Below are positions 7,618-16,065 of a DNA stretch of 64,000 nt, piece after piece. The notes below the pieces were generated by a model. That model worked only from the letters and a program-made list of their open reading frames with translations. It was not told the origin of the DNA and made no database searches. Position numbers and translations under genes: made by a program. Origin of the DNA: JBFELO01 sp041552055 (GTDB taxonomy: Bacteria > Acidobacteriota > Thermoanaerobaculia > Thermoanaerobaculales > Sulfomarinibacteraceae); contig JBFELO010000005.1 of assembly GCA_041552055.1 (NCBI GenBank), positions 1-64,000 of the forward strand. Direction: 5' to 3'. How positions within the stretch are numbered: the first letter of the stretch is position 1; every line of letters begins with the position of its first letter.

Positions 7618-8689
7618 GGATTCCATCAACACAGCGCAGCAGCTCTTCACGGGGATCATCGAAGGATCAGTGCCTCGGCAGGTGAGGCTCTTCGCGGCGC
7701 AGGGAATGCTGCCGGTTCCCCGCGAAGATCTCTTGCGTCTCCAGTTACTGTTGTCCGCAGATCCCGACGCGGAGCTCGCCGACGTGGCCAGGGCTTCGAT
7801 CAAGAACGAGGCCGATCTCACGTTTGTCGACTGGATTCGCGAACATACGATCGAAGCGCTGGTCCTGGACCTCGTCGTTCGGGTACGGGACGAGGAGACC
7901 GTCTGGGCCGCCGTGGCGGTTGCACCCACCGTGTCCGACGAGACTCTTCGGGTGCTCGCGCGGCACGGCAGTCCGTTGGTCCAGGACATCGTCATGACCA
8001 ACCAGGTGAGGGTCATGTCCTGCCTGGAGATTCTGGATGACCTCAGGGCCAACCCCCGGGTTTCTCCAGTGGTGCTGCGCCGAATCAAGGAGTTCGAAGA
8101 GGAGTTCATCGAGAAGGCGCTGGCCCAAGAGGGAGCCCTCGAGCAACAGGAGGTGCACGGCGTCAGCATCGAGGACGCACTCGGCGCGTTGCGCGAAATC
8201 GGGGCGCACATCCCCCGTGAGGCGACGATGCCCTACCCGGTCAACGAGGATGCCGTGATCGCGGAACTTCTCGCACGGCAGGAAGGACCGCTCCACGCTC
8301 GTCTCGCCGACATGACCGTGCGGGAGAAAGTGATGTGTGCGCTGAAAGGCACGCGCGAGGAACGCGGGGTGCTCATCAACTCGCGCAACCGTTTGGTGGT
8401 GCATGCAGTTCTCGGGAGTCCGAAGCTGGCGGAGAACGAAGTCGAACGGTTCGCGAACTCCAGGAGCGTGTCCGAGGAGGTGCTTCGCATCATCTCTTCG
8501 AACAATAGATGGTTGCGCTTGTACGGTGTGGTGCTCGCGGTGGTTCAGAACCCGAAGGCCCCGCTCCAGACTGCCCTGCGTCTGCTTCCACAGCTCAACA
8601 CCCGGGATCTGATGCGGATCTCGAGAAATCGAAACGTCCCTCCCGTGGTGCGGCGTCGGGCGGAGGATATGCACTCGAAACGTCGGTGA
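7610..8689 (+). CDS. HEAT-like helical repeat protein, paralogue B
   Basis: 359 residues from ATG 7610, chosen because ATGGCTGA couples it to the RodZ-like stop; a GTG 15 bases earlier is also in frame. It is helix-rich with no signal or membrane span. Repeat-like units end in NPRVSPVVLRRIKEF (near residue 155) and NRNVPPVVRRRAEDM (at the C-terminus), and a Glu-rich segment sits between them. The last ~110 residues are homologous by eye to the protein encoded at 5964-6830. I do not recognise a named family. Context suggests a scaffold or regulator working with the RodZ-like protein. Confidence 0.75.
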   Translation: MAEDSINTAQQLFTGIIEGSVPRQVRLFAAQGMLPVPREDLLRLQLLLSADPDAELADVARASIKNEADLTFVDWIREHTIEALVLDLVVRVRDEETVWAAVAVAPTVSDETLRVLARHGSPLVQDIVMTNQVRVMSCLEILDDLRANPRVSPVVLRRIKEFEEEFIEKALAQEGALEQQEVHGVSIEDALGALREIGAHIPREATMPYPVNEDAVIAELLARQEGPLHARLADMTVREKVMCALKGTREERGVLINSRNRLVVHAVLGSPKLAENEVERFANSRSVSEEVLRIISSNNRWLRLYGVVLAVVQNPKAPLQTALRLLPQLNTRDLMRISRNRNVPPVVRRRAEDMHSKRR

Positions 8690-8730
8690 TCGTCGCGGTC
8701 GCCCGGCCCCGGCCCGGTCCTTCCGTGCGA

Positions 8731-8759
8731 TTGCGCCGATCCGTCGGCTATGGTAGACA
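8731..8759 (+). promoter_or_regulatory. weak promoter candidate for the J-domain gene
   Basis: TTGCGC at 8731-8736 and TAGACA at 8754-8759 are separated by 17 bases. Both hexamers are weak matches, but the spacing is right and they lie in the only non-coding gap (8690-8803) between the HEAT-like and J-domain genes. Confidence 0.3.
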
Positions 8760-8803
8760 TAGGCTGTCCACACGTTCTATACGAGAACGCTGGAACGCCC
8801 AGA

Positions 8804-9475
8804 ATGCGCCACCAAGTTACCCATTACGACACTCTCGGAGTGAAACCGGACGCGAGCGAGAACGAGATCCGCGTTGCCTTCCGTGAGCTCACCAGGAAAC
8901 ACCACCCGGATCGGTTTTTCGGAGGCGAACGCGGGCGGGCGGAGGAGCGGTTCCAGGCGATCACCGAGGCGTTCAACGTTCTGAGCCACCCGGAGAGTCG
9001 AGAGGTGTACGACAAGGGGCTCTCGATGGCCATCGGAGCGCCTTCGAACTCCAAGGGAACCGACCCGAAGGAGCTGGCTCGGAGGCTGGCCGCCAAGGGT
9101 GCCGAGGAACTGCGTGCAGGGCACCTTCAGGAGGCGATCGAACACCTAAGGATGGCCACGGATCACGACGAAGAGAGCTCACGCGCCCATTATTTCTACG
9201 GTCTCGCACTGGGGCGGACCAAGGGGCGGGAACGCGACGGGCTGCGGCACCTCGAGCGGGCGTCCGTGCTCGAACCGAACAATGCGGTATTCAAGGCTGA
9301 GGCGGCGGTCCTGTGCCTGGCGGTGGGAATGGCGAGTCGCGCGGCCCGCTTCGCGCAGGAAGCGATCGCGCTCGACCCCACGAGCAAGAAGGCGTCTGCG
9401 GTGCTCTCCAAGATCGAGGACGCCGGGGGCAACGGGGCTCAGGGGCTGTTGGACCGACTGAGGCGGAAAGGTTGA
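8804..9475 (+). CDS. J-domain protein with C-terminal TPR-like repeats
   Basis: 223 residues. The first ~65 are a J domain (HYDTLGVKPDASENEIRVAF, then RKHHPDRFF with the essential HPD at residues 34-36) that would stimulate an Hsp70 ATPase. A flexible linker is followed by TPR-like helices (AHYFYGLALGRTKG, AVFKAEAAVLCLAVG). There is no Gly/Phe region, zinc finger or substrate-binding domain, so this is a class III J protein that recruits Hsp70 to a specific partner. ATG 8804 is chosen over an upstream GTG because it places the J domain at the usual distance from the N-terminus. It overlaps the PP2C gene by 4 bases. Confidence 0.87.
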   Translation: MRHQVTHYDTLGVKPDASENEIRVAFRELTRKHHPDRFFGGERGRAEERFQAITEAFNVLSHPESREVYDKGLSMAIGAPSNSKGTDPKELARRLAAKGAEELRAGHLQEAIEHLRMATDHDEESSRAHYFYGLALGRTKGRERDGLRHLERASVLEPNNAVFKAEAAVLCLAVGMASRAARFAQEAIALDPTSKKASAVLSKIEDAGGNGAQGLLDRLRRKG

Positions 9476-10281
9476 CCTTGGGACGAGACGCCTCATCAGG
9501 GGTTGTACTGGAAGCCTGGGGGGCCACCGACGTCGGTATGAAGCGTCGTCTCAACGAGGACGTGTTCCTTGTCGACGAGGACCTGGGACTCTATCTCGTT
9601 GCAGACGGAATGGGCGGCCATGCGGCAGGGGAGGTGGCCTCTCGGCTCGCCGCGGACGAGATCATTCGCACTTTTGCCGACCGGGCGAACATCGACGACG
9701 AGACCTGGCCAGAACACTGGAACATGGCGCGGAGTGCGGCCGCGAATCTTCTGGTCGACGCGATCATGGCCGGGCACGAACGGGTCACCCGCGCGGTCAG
9801 TCGAGACTCGAATCTCAAAGGGATGGGCACGACGGTGGTGGCCGCGGTGCATCCGTCGTCGAGCCGGACCCTCATCATCTGCCACGTTGGTGACAGCCGC
9901 GCGTACCGACTCCGCGACGGCGAGTTCGCTGGCTTGACCGATGACCACTCGTGGGTTCACGAGCAGGTTGCCGCGGGCTTTCTGACCGAGGAGGCGGCGC
10001 GATCTCATCCGCTGAAAAACGTGGTGACTCAGGCGTTGGGCGGCAGCACCGAGCCGCGGGTGGACATACTCGAGACCGAGGTCGAGGAGGGCGATCTCTA
10101 CCTGTTGTGTTCCGACGGGCTCAACTCGATGTTGACCGACAACGAGATCGCCGCGAGGTTGGGTGATGAAGGATCGCTGGAGCAGATCGCGACACAGTTG
10201 ATCGCAGCCGCCAACGACCGCGGCGGAAACGACAACGTGAGCGTCGTGCTGTTGCGTCCCCACACCACCGGCAATCGGTGA
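9472..10281 (+). CDS. PP2C-type serine/threonine protein phosphatase
   Basis: 269 residues, soluble. All metal-binding and structural motifs of the PPM family are visible: RRLNEDVFLVDE, ADGMGGHAAGEVAS, VGDSRAYRLRDG, LTDDHSWV, LLCSDGLNSML and the final GGNDNVSVVLL. It should dephosphorylate Ser/Thr-phosphorylated proteins in a Mg/Mn-dependent way. The start is TTG 9472, which forms a TTGA overlap with the J-protein stop; the next in-frame ATG would remove the first strand of the fold. A PEGA-type Ser/Thr kinase is encoded at 60.8 kb, a possible opposing enzyme, though not a neighbour. Confidence 0.92.
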   Translation: MTLGRDASSGVVLEAWGATDVGMKRRLNEDVFLVDEDLGLYLVADGMGGHAAGEVASRLAADEIIRTFADRANIDDETWPEHWNMARSAAANLLVDAIMAGHERVTRAVSRDSNLKGMGTTVVAAVHPSSSRTLIICHVGDSRAYRLRDGEFAGLTDDHSWVHEQVAAGFLTEEAARSHPLKNVVTQALGGSTEPRVDILETEVEEGDLYLLCSDGLNSMLTDNEIAARLGDEGSLEQIATQLIAAANDRGGNDNVSVVLLRPHTTGNR

Positions 10282-11138
10282 CTGTCGACCGCCCCGCCGT
10301 GCCGCCGCGCGCTTCGCTCTCGCACCGCGGCATCTTGTTCACAGATCTGGATGGAACTCTTCTCGACTTCGATTCGTATCGACCGTCGCAGACGGCGCAA
10401 AACCTCGTGGACGGGATGGCACAGGATGGCATCCTGACGGTTCCGGTCACATCCAAGACGGCCGCTGAAGTCGTCGAGATCACCGGGAGCACCCGGCTCG
10501 CGCCCATCGCCGTGGTCGAGGGCGGTGCGGTTCTGCTCCTCGAGGACGGTTCTACCACGATCATCGGTTCCCGCCGTGAGGCGCTGATAGATGTGCTCCG
10601 GGCACTTCGAGACGATGGTTGGGATGTGCGCGGTTTTTCCGACATGACCACCGGCGAACTCGCGGATCTCACGGGTCTGGACCACGCCGCGGCACGACGG
10701 GCTATGGAACGGTCCGCCAGCGAGCCGTTCCTGATTGCTCCTCCTGTCCCCCCAGACGTCGATAAACTCCATCGGCGCGCGTCTGAGCTCGGGGCCGGGA
10801 TCACACGCGGAGGACGCTTCTGGCACCTCATTGGACATGGGATCGACAAGGGCAGCGGAGTCCGAATCGCCCTGGAGACCATTGGCCGTGATCGACCGAC
10901 GACCACCGGCGCCGTCGGTGACGCCTGGAACGATGTGCCGATGCTCGAGTGTGTCGACTACCCGTACTTTCTCGGGACCCGTGTACCGCCCGCGCAGTTG
11001 CCCCCCGGGGTCCATCGCATCTCTGAGGAGGGGCCCGGTGGCTTTGTGATTGCTGCCCGGGCATTCCGAACCGTGTGCATGATGGGCATTGCGGGGGGCG
11101 CCTCGGATCGGGCGGGCGAGGCGGAGAGCCGGGAATGA
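10278..11138 (+). CDS. HAD-superfamily phosphatase, mannosyl-3-phosphoglycerate phosphatase-like
   Basis: 286 residues. HAD motif I is FTDLDGTLLDFD (nucleophile and acid/base aspartates near residues 23-25), motif II lies in VTSKTAAEV, and motif IV is GDAWNDVPML. The sequence is of the Cof/MPGP branch: TSKT after the first strand, VEGGAV, and HGIDKGSGVRIALE match the mannosyl-3-phosphoglycerate phosphatase pattern. That enzyme makes the compatible solute mannosylglycerate. No mannosyl- or glucosyl-3-phosphoglycerate synthase is in the window, so the substrate is inferred from family only. GTG 10278 overlaps the phosphatase stop by 4 bases. Confidence 0.78.
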   Translation: MTVDRPAVPPRASLSHRGILFTDLDGTLLDFDSYRPSQTAQNLVDGMAQDGILTVPVTSKTAAEVVEITGSTRLAPIAVVEGGAVLLLEDGSTTIIGSRREALIDVLRALRDDGWDVRGFSDMTTGELADLTGLDHAAARRAMERSASEPFLIAPPVPPDVDKLHRRASELGAGITRGGRFWHLIGHGIDKGSGVRIALETIGRDRPTTTGAVGDAWNDVPMLECVDYPYFLGTRVPPAQLPPGVHRISEEGPGGFVIAARAFRTVCMMGIAGGASDRAGEAESRE

Positions 11139-11188
11139 GCTGAATCGGGGACCGCGTTCCAGCTAACGGAACTCAGGGAGACGACTTC

Positions 11189-12871
11189 ATGGCCAACCTC
11201 GACCTCGAACGCGAACCGTCCTATGCCGGTGTGCCGGGCCCCCTCGTGTTGGTGATTCTGGACGGCGTCGGGCTGTACCGTGGCCGGGATGAGGGGTACG
11301 AAGCCAACGCGTTCGATCTGGCGTCCACTCCGGTTCTCGACAGGCTCGCCGCGACGGCGCCCGTGGTCCTCCGTTTGAAGGCGCACGGCACCGCGGTCGG
11401 GATGCCCAGCGACCGAGACATGGGGAACTCGGAAGTCGGTCACAATGCGATGGGCGCGGGGCGAGTGTTCGAACAGGGGGCATCGTTGGTGACCTCGGCG
11501 ATCGCAAGCGGGAGCCTGTTCGAGGGAGAGTCGTGGAGACGGCTCGTGGCCTGGGTGGCAGCTCGCAGGTCGACGTTCCACCTCATCGGCCTGCTCTCTG
11601 ACGGCAACGTCCACAGCCACATCGATCATCTGGAAGCGTTGATCAGGCGACTCGCGGGAGAAGGGATCGGGAAGGTGCGGGTGCACGCCCTCGCTGACGG
11701 TCGTGACGTGGACCCCATCACATACGACCTGTACCTCGAGCGGCTGGAAGCCATGCTCGCCGAGACCTCGGCGCAGGGTTGGGATGCGGCGGTCGCTTCG
11801 GGCGGCGGTCGAATGCAGATCACCATGGACCGGTACAACGCGAACTGGGACATGGTCCGACGGGGGTGGGAAACGCACGTCCTCGGCCGCGGTAGGGGAT
11901 TCAGGTCCGCCCTGGACGCGGTTCGAGCGTTACGGGAGGAGCGTCCGGGCGTGATCGACCAGGATCTGCCGCCCTTTGTGGTGGTCGACGACGAAGGACG
12001 TCCGGTCGGCCCAATCGAGGATGGCGACGCGGTCGTGTTCTTCAACTTTCGAGGCGATCGTGCTATCGAGATCTCGCGTGCGTTTACCGAGCGTGACTTG
12101 TCCGAGTTCGACCGCGTTCGCGTGCCGGACGTCCTGTACGCCGGGATGATGGAGTATGACGGCGACCTCGGGATTCCGCGGGAATACCTGGTCAGCCCTC
12201 CGGCCATCGACCGAACGGTTTCGGAGTACCTCGTACGACAGGGCGTGCGGCAGTTGGCGACGGCCGAGACCCAGAAGTTCGGGCACGTGACCTACTTCTG
12301 GAATGGCAACAACTCGGAAAAGTTCGACGCCGACTTCGAGGACTGGGTCGAGGTTCCCTCCGACCAGGTTCCTTTCGAAACTGCGCCCGCGATGAAGGCT
12401 CGAGAGGTCTGCCAGGTGGTTGTCGACGCGCTGGAGCGAGGTCGGCACAGATTCATACGTGTGAATTTCGCCAACGGCGACATGGTCGGTCACACGGGCG
12501 TGCTGGACGCAGCGGTCCAGGCCATGGAGGTTGTGGACGAGTCCGTCGGAAGGATCGAACAGGCGGTATCGGCCTCCGGAGGCACCATGATCGTCACCGC
12601 GGATCACGGCAATCTCGAAATGATGCTCGAAGTCGACCCCGCGACCGGAGAGCTCAAACGGGATCGGAAGGGCCGCCCGATCGTCAAAACGAGCCATACC
12701 CTGTGCTCGGTACCGTGGGTGCTTATCGGGGCTGACGCCGATCGTTTCCAGAAGAACGCAGACGTGTCGGCGCCCGGTCTGGGGAACCTGGCCGCTACTC
12801 TGTTGCTGCTCCTCGGCTATCGGGCACCCGCCGATTATCTGCCGCCATTGATACGGCCGATGTCGAACTGA
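11189..12871 (+). CDS. gpmI: 2,3-bisphosphoglycerate-independent phosphoglycerate mutase
   Basis: 560 residues, alkaline-phosphatase superfamily. It interconverts 3- and 2-phosphoglycerate with two Mn ions. The N-terminal metal motif is LVILDGVGL (Asp near residue 25); the phospho-serine is Ser81 in MGNSEVGHN. The inserted transferase domain shows GLLSDGNVHSHIDHL and HALADGRDVDP, and the C-terminal metal site shows NGDMVGHTGVLDA and TADHGNLEMM. It is slightly longer than the typical 510-550 residues. It starts 50 bases after the HAD phosphatase, which acts on a phosphoglycerate derivative if its family call is right. Confidence 0.95.
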   Translation: MANLDLEREPSYAGVPGPLVLVILDGVGLYRGRDEGYEANAFDLASTPVLDRLAATAPVVLRLKAHGTAVGMPSDRDMGNSEVGHNAMGAGRVFEQGASLVTSAIASGSLFEGESWRRLVAWVAARRSTFHLIGLLSDGNVHSHIDHLEALIRRLAGEGIGKVRVHALADGRDVDPITYDLYLERLEAMLAETSAQGWDAAVASGGGRMQITMDRYNANWDMVRRGWETHVLGRGRGFRSALDAVRALREERPGVIDQDLPPFVVVDDEGRPVGPIEDGDAVVFFNFRGDRAIEISRAFTERDLSEFDRVRVPDVLYAGMMEYDGDLGIPREYLVSPPAIDRTVSEYLVRQGVRQLATAETQKFGHVTYFWNGNNSEKFDADFEDWVEVPSDQVPFETAPAMKAREVCQVVVDALERGRHRFIRVNFANGDMVGHTGVLDAAVQAMEVVDESVGRIEQAVSASGGTMIVTADHGNLEMMLEVDPATGELKRDRKGRPIVKTSHTLCSVPWVLIGADADRFQKNADVSAPGLGNLAATLLLLLGYRAPADYLPPLIRPMSN

Positions 12872-13023
12872 TCGGCGCGGGCAAGGGCCCGACCGAACTG
12901 TCGCGGCGGTGTGCCGATCTCCGTGCCTGGCCCCTTGGACCAAGCATCGGGTCGCACGCCGCGGCCCCGTCGCGACGACGCGCGTAATCGACTCATTCAT
13001 CAGTCACTTAGTCCGTTTCGCGT

Positions 13024-13053
13024 TTGACCGGGCCTTCTGCCCTCTGGTACAGT
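13024..13053 (+). promoter_or_regulatory. promoter of accA (TTGACC-18-TACAGT), probably leaderless
   Basis: TTGACC at 13024-13029 and TACAGT at 13048-13053 are 18 bases apart. The ATG of accA begins only 7 bases after the -10 box, where transcription itself should start, and there is no room for a Shine-Dalgarno sequence. The mRNA is therefore predicted to be leaderless or nearly so. Confidence 0.6.
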
Positions 13054-13060
13054 CGCGGGC

Positions 13061-14017
13061 ATGGCTATGCCGCCGCTGCCGTTCCTCGAACCGATCGAAC
13101 GCCTGAGGGCCGAGATCGCCGAGCTCGAGTCAGAGGGCTCCGCGACCGAGCAGCAGCGACAGAATCTACAGGCGGCACGTCGCCAGCTCCAATCGACGAT
13201 CGATCAGGTGTTCGCATCGCTGACGCCGTGGCAACGCTGTCAGCTCGCGAGGCACCCGGAGCGACCGTACACGATGGCGTACATCCAGGCCGTGTTCTCG
13301 GACTTCACCGAGTTCCACGGCGACCGACGGTTTGCCGATGATCCCGCAATCGTGGCCGGCTTCGCGCACTTCGACGGCGATCCGGTTGCCGTGGTTGGAC
13401 ATCAGAAAGGCCGCGATACAGCCGAGAAGTTGCATCGGAATTTCGGCATGCCACGACCCGACGGTTACCGGAAGGCGATGCGGGTGATGCGCCTGGCGGC
13501 GCAGTTCGGCAAGCCCGTAGTCTCGTTCGTGGACACGCCTGGCGCGTACCCCGGGATCCACGCCGAGGAGCGAGGCCAGGCCGAAGCGATCGCCAACAAC
13601 CTGCTCGAGATGTCGACGCTCCCGGTGCCGATCATCGTGGTGGTTGCCGGAGAGGGCGGGTCCGGGGGCGCTCTCGCGCTCGGTATCGGAGATCGTGTGC
13701 TGATGCTCGAGAACTCGATTTACTCGGTCATCTCACCGGAAGGTTGCGCAGCGATTTTGTGGAAGGATCAGGCGCGTGCGGAGGACGCTGCGGCCGCACT
13801 CAAACTGACGGCTCAGGACCTCAAGGGGTTCGGCGTCGTGGACGAGGTTCTGCCGGAGCCATTCGGTGGCGCCCACATGGACGCGAGTGTCACCGCAGAG
13901 ACTGTGGCCTCCGCAATCCGGCGACACCTCAAGCAGGTTCGCAAGGTGAAGCCGGAGGTACTCGTCAATCGGCGCTACAAGAAGTTCCGGGCGATGGGTG
14001 TCTTCGGCGATCGTTGA
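13061..14017 (+). CDS. accA: acetyl-CoA carboxylase carboxyltransferase subunit alpha
   Basis: 318 residues, the usual length. With AccD it transfers the carboxyl group from biotin to acetyl-CoA, the first step of fatty acid synthesis. A coiled N-terminus (IERLRAEIAELES) precedes the crotonase-like core: YIQAVFSDFTEFHGDRRFADD, VVGHQKGRDT, FVDTPGAYPGIHAEERGQAEAIANNL and the oxyanion-hole glycines GEGGSGGALALG. ATG 13061 starts right after the promoter; an ATG six bases later is an alternative. accD is not in the window. Confidence 0.96.
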   Translation: MAMPPLPFLEPIERLRAEIAELESEGSATEQQRQNLQAARRQLQSTIDQVFASLTPWQRCQLARHPERPYTMAYIQAVFSDFTEFHGDRRFADDPAIVAGFAHFDGDPVAVVGHQKGRDTAEKLHRNFGMPRPDGYRKAMRVMRLAAQFGKPVVSFVDTPGAYPGIHAEERGQAEAIANNLLEMSTLPVPIIVVVAGEGGSGGALALGIGDRVLMLENSIYSVISPEGCAAILWKDQARAEDAAAALKLTAQDLKGFGVVDEVLPEPFGGAHMDASVTAETVASAIRRHLKQVRKVKPEVLVNRRYKKFRAMGVFGDR

Positions 14018-14023
14018 CCGGCC

Positions 14024-14044
14024 GGTCACGCCGCTTCGGCGACC
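14024..14044 (+). terminator. GC-rich hairpin after accA
   Basis: GGTC-AC-GCCG-CTT-CGGC-GACC folds into a strong stem with a 3-base loop and a 2-base bulge starting 7 bases after the accA stop. It is not followed by a T run, so it is either a non-classical terminator or an mRNA-stabilising end. Confidence 0.4.
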
Positions 14045-14103
14045 GTCCCGGCGGATTCAGCGGGACGCGAGCGACAGGCGAACTAGATGATGTTCACTGG
14101 AAT

Positions 14104-16065
14104 ATGAGCAAACTCACCCGCACGTGGCTGCATCATGCGTCGATGGCCTTGATCCTCGTGATCGTGGCCGCCTTGGCGGCTCTCGCGGTGCAGCGCGTGC
14201 GTCGGATGTCGCGTCCCGTCTCGGGTGTCGGCGCCGAGCATGTGGAGGTGGGAGGGGACGACCCGGTCCGAGGGATCTACACCGGTTTCAAGTACGTCGA
14301 AACCGTCGCCGGGCAGCTCGTCTTTGCCCTCGACTCGGTGAAAACGCTCGGGAAGACCTCGGGATGGCACGAGATTGAAGGCGTGCGATTGCAGCTCTTC
14401 ACCCAGGGCGTCGAAGGTCCGCTCCTGACCGCCGAGGCCGCACGTTTCAACGTGGACACCCGAGATGCAACGCTCGTTGGTCCGGTTCACGTCGAATTTC
14501 CTGACGGTGCCATGCTCAACACGGAAACTGCGCGTTTCGAGGCTGGCGCTCGTCGTCTGATCGCGGAGGCCAGGGTCCTCTTCACAAATGGCGAGAGTAT
14601 CGGGCAAGCTGGGGGCGCCTCGTACGCACTCGACGGCAATCGGCTGGAACTGTCGGAGGGCGTCACGGTCAAGGCGGCGGACGGCATGACCCTGCGAGCG
14701 CCGCTGGTTGTCTACCTCCGCGAGACCTCGCACATCCGCTTTCCGGAGGGTTGTCGAATCGAGCGGGGCGGCTCGGTCATTCAGGCGCCGATCGCTTTGG
14801 TGGAGCTGGAAAAGAACGACGGCCCGCCGAAACGAGTCGAGTTCGAGGGCGGTGTGACCGCCCGCATCGTGGAGACTCCGGGTGGTTCGGTGACTGATAT
14901 GTGGACCGAGCGCTTTGTCGCCGACCGCGACGGCTCGGGGAACTGGCAGGTCGAGGCGACGACCGATGGCCCCTGGATCGAGCTCGTGATGCAGGGCGGC
15001 GAACGGTTTCTGCATCGTGTCGTCAAGACGTTCTTGATCCGCGGGGTCGTCACCCAGAACGGGATTCTCAACCTGCGTGCAGACCGTGGGGTCTGCATCC
15101 GTGAGATCGGATTCGAGGGCGAGCCGCACCGGGCCGAAGCCGATTCGGCGAGGGTTTGGTTCGAGGGCGGTCAGCCCACCGACACCGAACTCCGGAAAGA
15201 CGTGGTACTCCACGCCGAGGGCGTCGTGGCCACGGGACACCGGGCGCGGATGTCCTCGCCGGCCGGAATCACCATGTTGCACGGCGACCCCACCGGGCCC
15301 GGTCGGGCGACGCTGGTATCGGAACGGGGCCGCATCAGCTGTGATCAGGTGCAGATGTTCGACCGTGAAGGTCGAATAGAGGCCCGTGGCGACGTTCAGG
15401 GTGAGCTCCTCCAGATTTCTCTCCTCGGGGCGGACAAGGACCCTGGTGAGAACTCGGAGCCGATCCCGGTCCACTTCGCGTCCGGCGTCCTCGACGTCAC
15501 GGACCGGGGTGGGACGTTTCACCTCAAGGACAACTCTCGCCTCTGGCAGGGCCAGCGCCTGCTCTTGGCGGACGAGGTGATCTACCGACAATCGGACGGG
15601 GTTGTTGATGCGTCCGGGCACGTCCGGACGACCCTGCCGGCGCGTGAAGTCGACGCCTCGGCCGCGGCCGATGCCGACGTGATGGTGGTGGCGAGATCGC
15701 TGCACTTCAGCCGCCGCGAAAATCGTGCGGACTACGTCGGGAATGTCAGGTACAGTGACCCGGGACATACGTTGTCGGCCAACGAACTGGTAATACTGTT
15801 CGACGACGACAATCAGGTCACGGGCGTGGAGGCGACGGGGGCGGTGGAGATGGTGGATCTGGCATCCGGGCGCAAGATGACCGGAATGAAGGCCCGCAGG
15901 GATATCGACAGTCAGACCGTTCACGTCACCGGATCCCCGGTCCAGTTGACCGATGCCAACGGATCCATGGTCTCCGGATCTTCGTTGACCTGGGATCAGG
16001 CCAGTGGTAGGGTCACGATGGCCGGAGGAACCGAGACCATTTACTATCCGGAGGAGTTGCCCTGA
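14104..16065 (+). CDS. LptC-LptA/OstA fusion protein of the LPS transport bridge
   Basis: 653 residues, about three times the size of LptC or LptA. An N-terminal signal-anchor span (HHASMALILVIVAALAALAV, residues ~10-30) is followed by an LptC-like region (GFKYVETVAGQLVFALDSVKT...). Extended OstA/LptA-type beta-jellyroll repeats then run to the C-terminus, ending with SANELVILFDDDNQVTGVEATG and GSSLTWDQASGRVTMAGG. LptC anchors LptA to the LptBFG transporter and LptA forms the periplasmic bridge to LptD. A single chain would tether the bridge permanently. lptB follows immediately. ATG 14104 gives the signal anchor; the open frame upstream overlaps accA in another frame and is not coding. Confidence 0.85.
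   Translation: MSKLTRTWLHHASMALILVIVAALAALAVQRVRRMSRPVSGVGAEHVEVGGDDPVRGIYTGFKYVETVAGQLVFALDSVKTLGKTSGWHEIEGVRLQLFTQGVEGPLLTAEAARFNVDTRDATLVGPVHVEFPDGAMLNTETARFEAGARRLIAEARVLFTNGESIGQAGGASYALDGNRLELSEGVTVKAADGMTLRAPLVVYLRETSHIRFPEGCRIERGGSVIQAPIALVELEKNDGPPKRVEFEGGVTARIVETPGGSVTDMWTERFVADRDGSGNWQVEATTDGPWIELVMQGGERFLHRVVKTFLIRGVVTQNGILNLRADRGVCIREIGFEGEPHRAEADSARVWFEGGQPTDTELRKDVVLHAEGVVATGHRARMSSPAGITMLHGDPTGPGRATLVSERGRISCDQVQMFDREGRIEARGDVQGELLQISLLGADKDPGENSEPIPVHFASGVLDVTDRGGTFHLKDNSRLWQGQRLLLADEVIYRQSDGVVDASGHVRTTLPAREVDASAAADADVMVVARSLHFSRRENRADYVGNVRYSDPGHTLSANELVILFDDDNQVTGVEATGAVEMVDLASGRKMTGMKARRDIDSQTVHVTGSPVQLTDANGSMVSGSSLTWDQASGRVTMAGGTETIYYPEELP

Noticed and set aside
6511..8211. 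566-codon minus-strand frame across the HEAT-like and RodZ-like genes
   Set aside because: The plus-strand genes show a recognisable HTH-TM-DUF4115 architecture and translational coupling. The antisense product is low-complexity Ser/Arg.
14083..15924. 613-codon minus-strand frame opposite the LptC-LptA fusion gene
   Set aside because: The plus strand encodes recognisable LptC/OstA sequence with a signal anchor. The antisense translation has no domain and is rich in Arg, His and Asp as mirror frames are.
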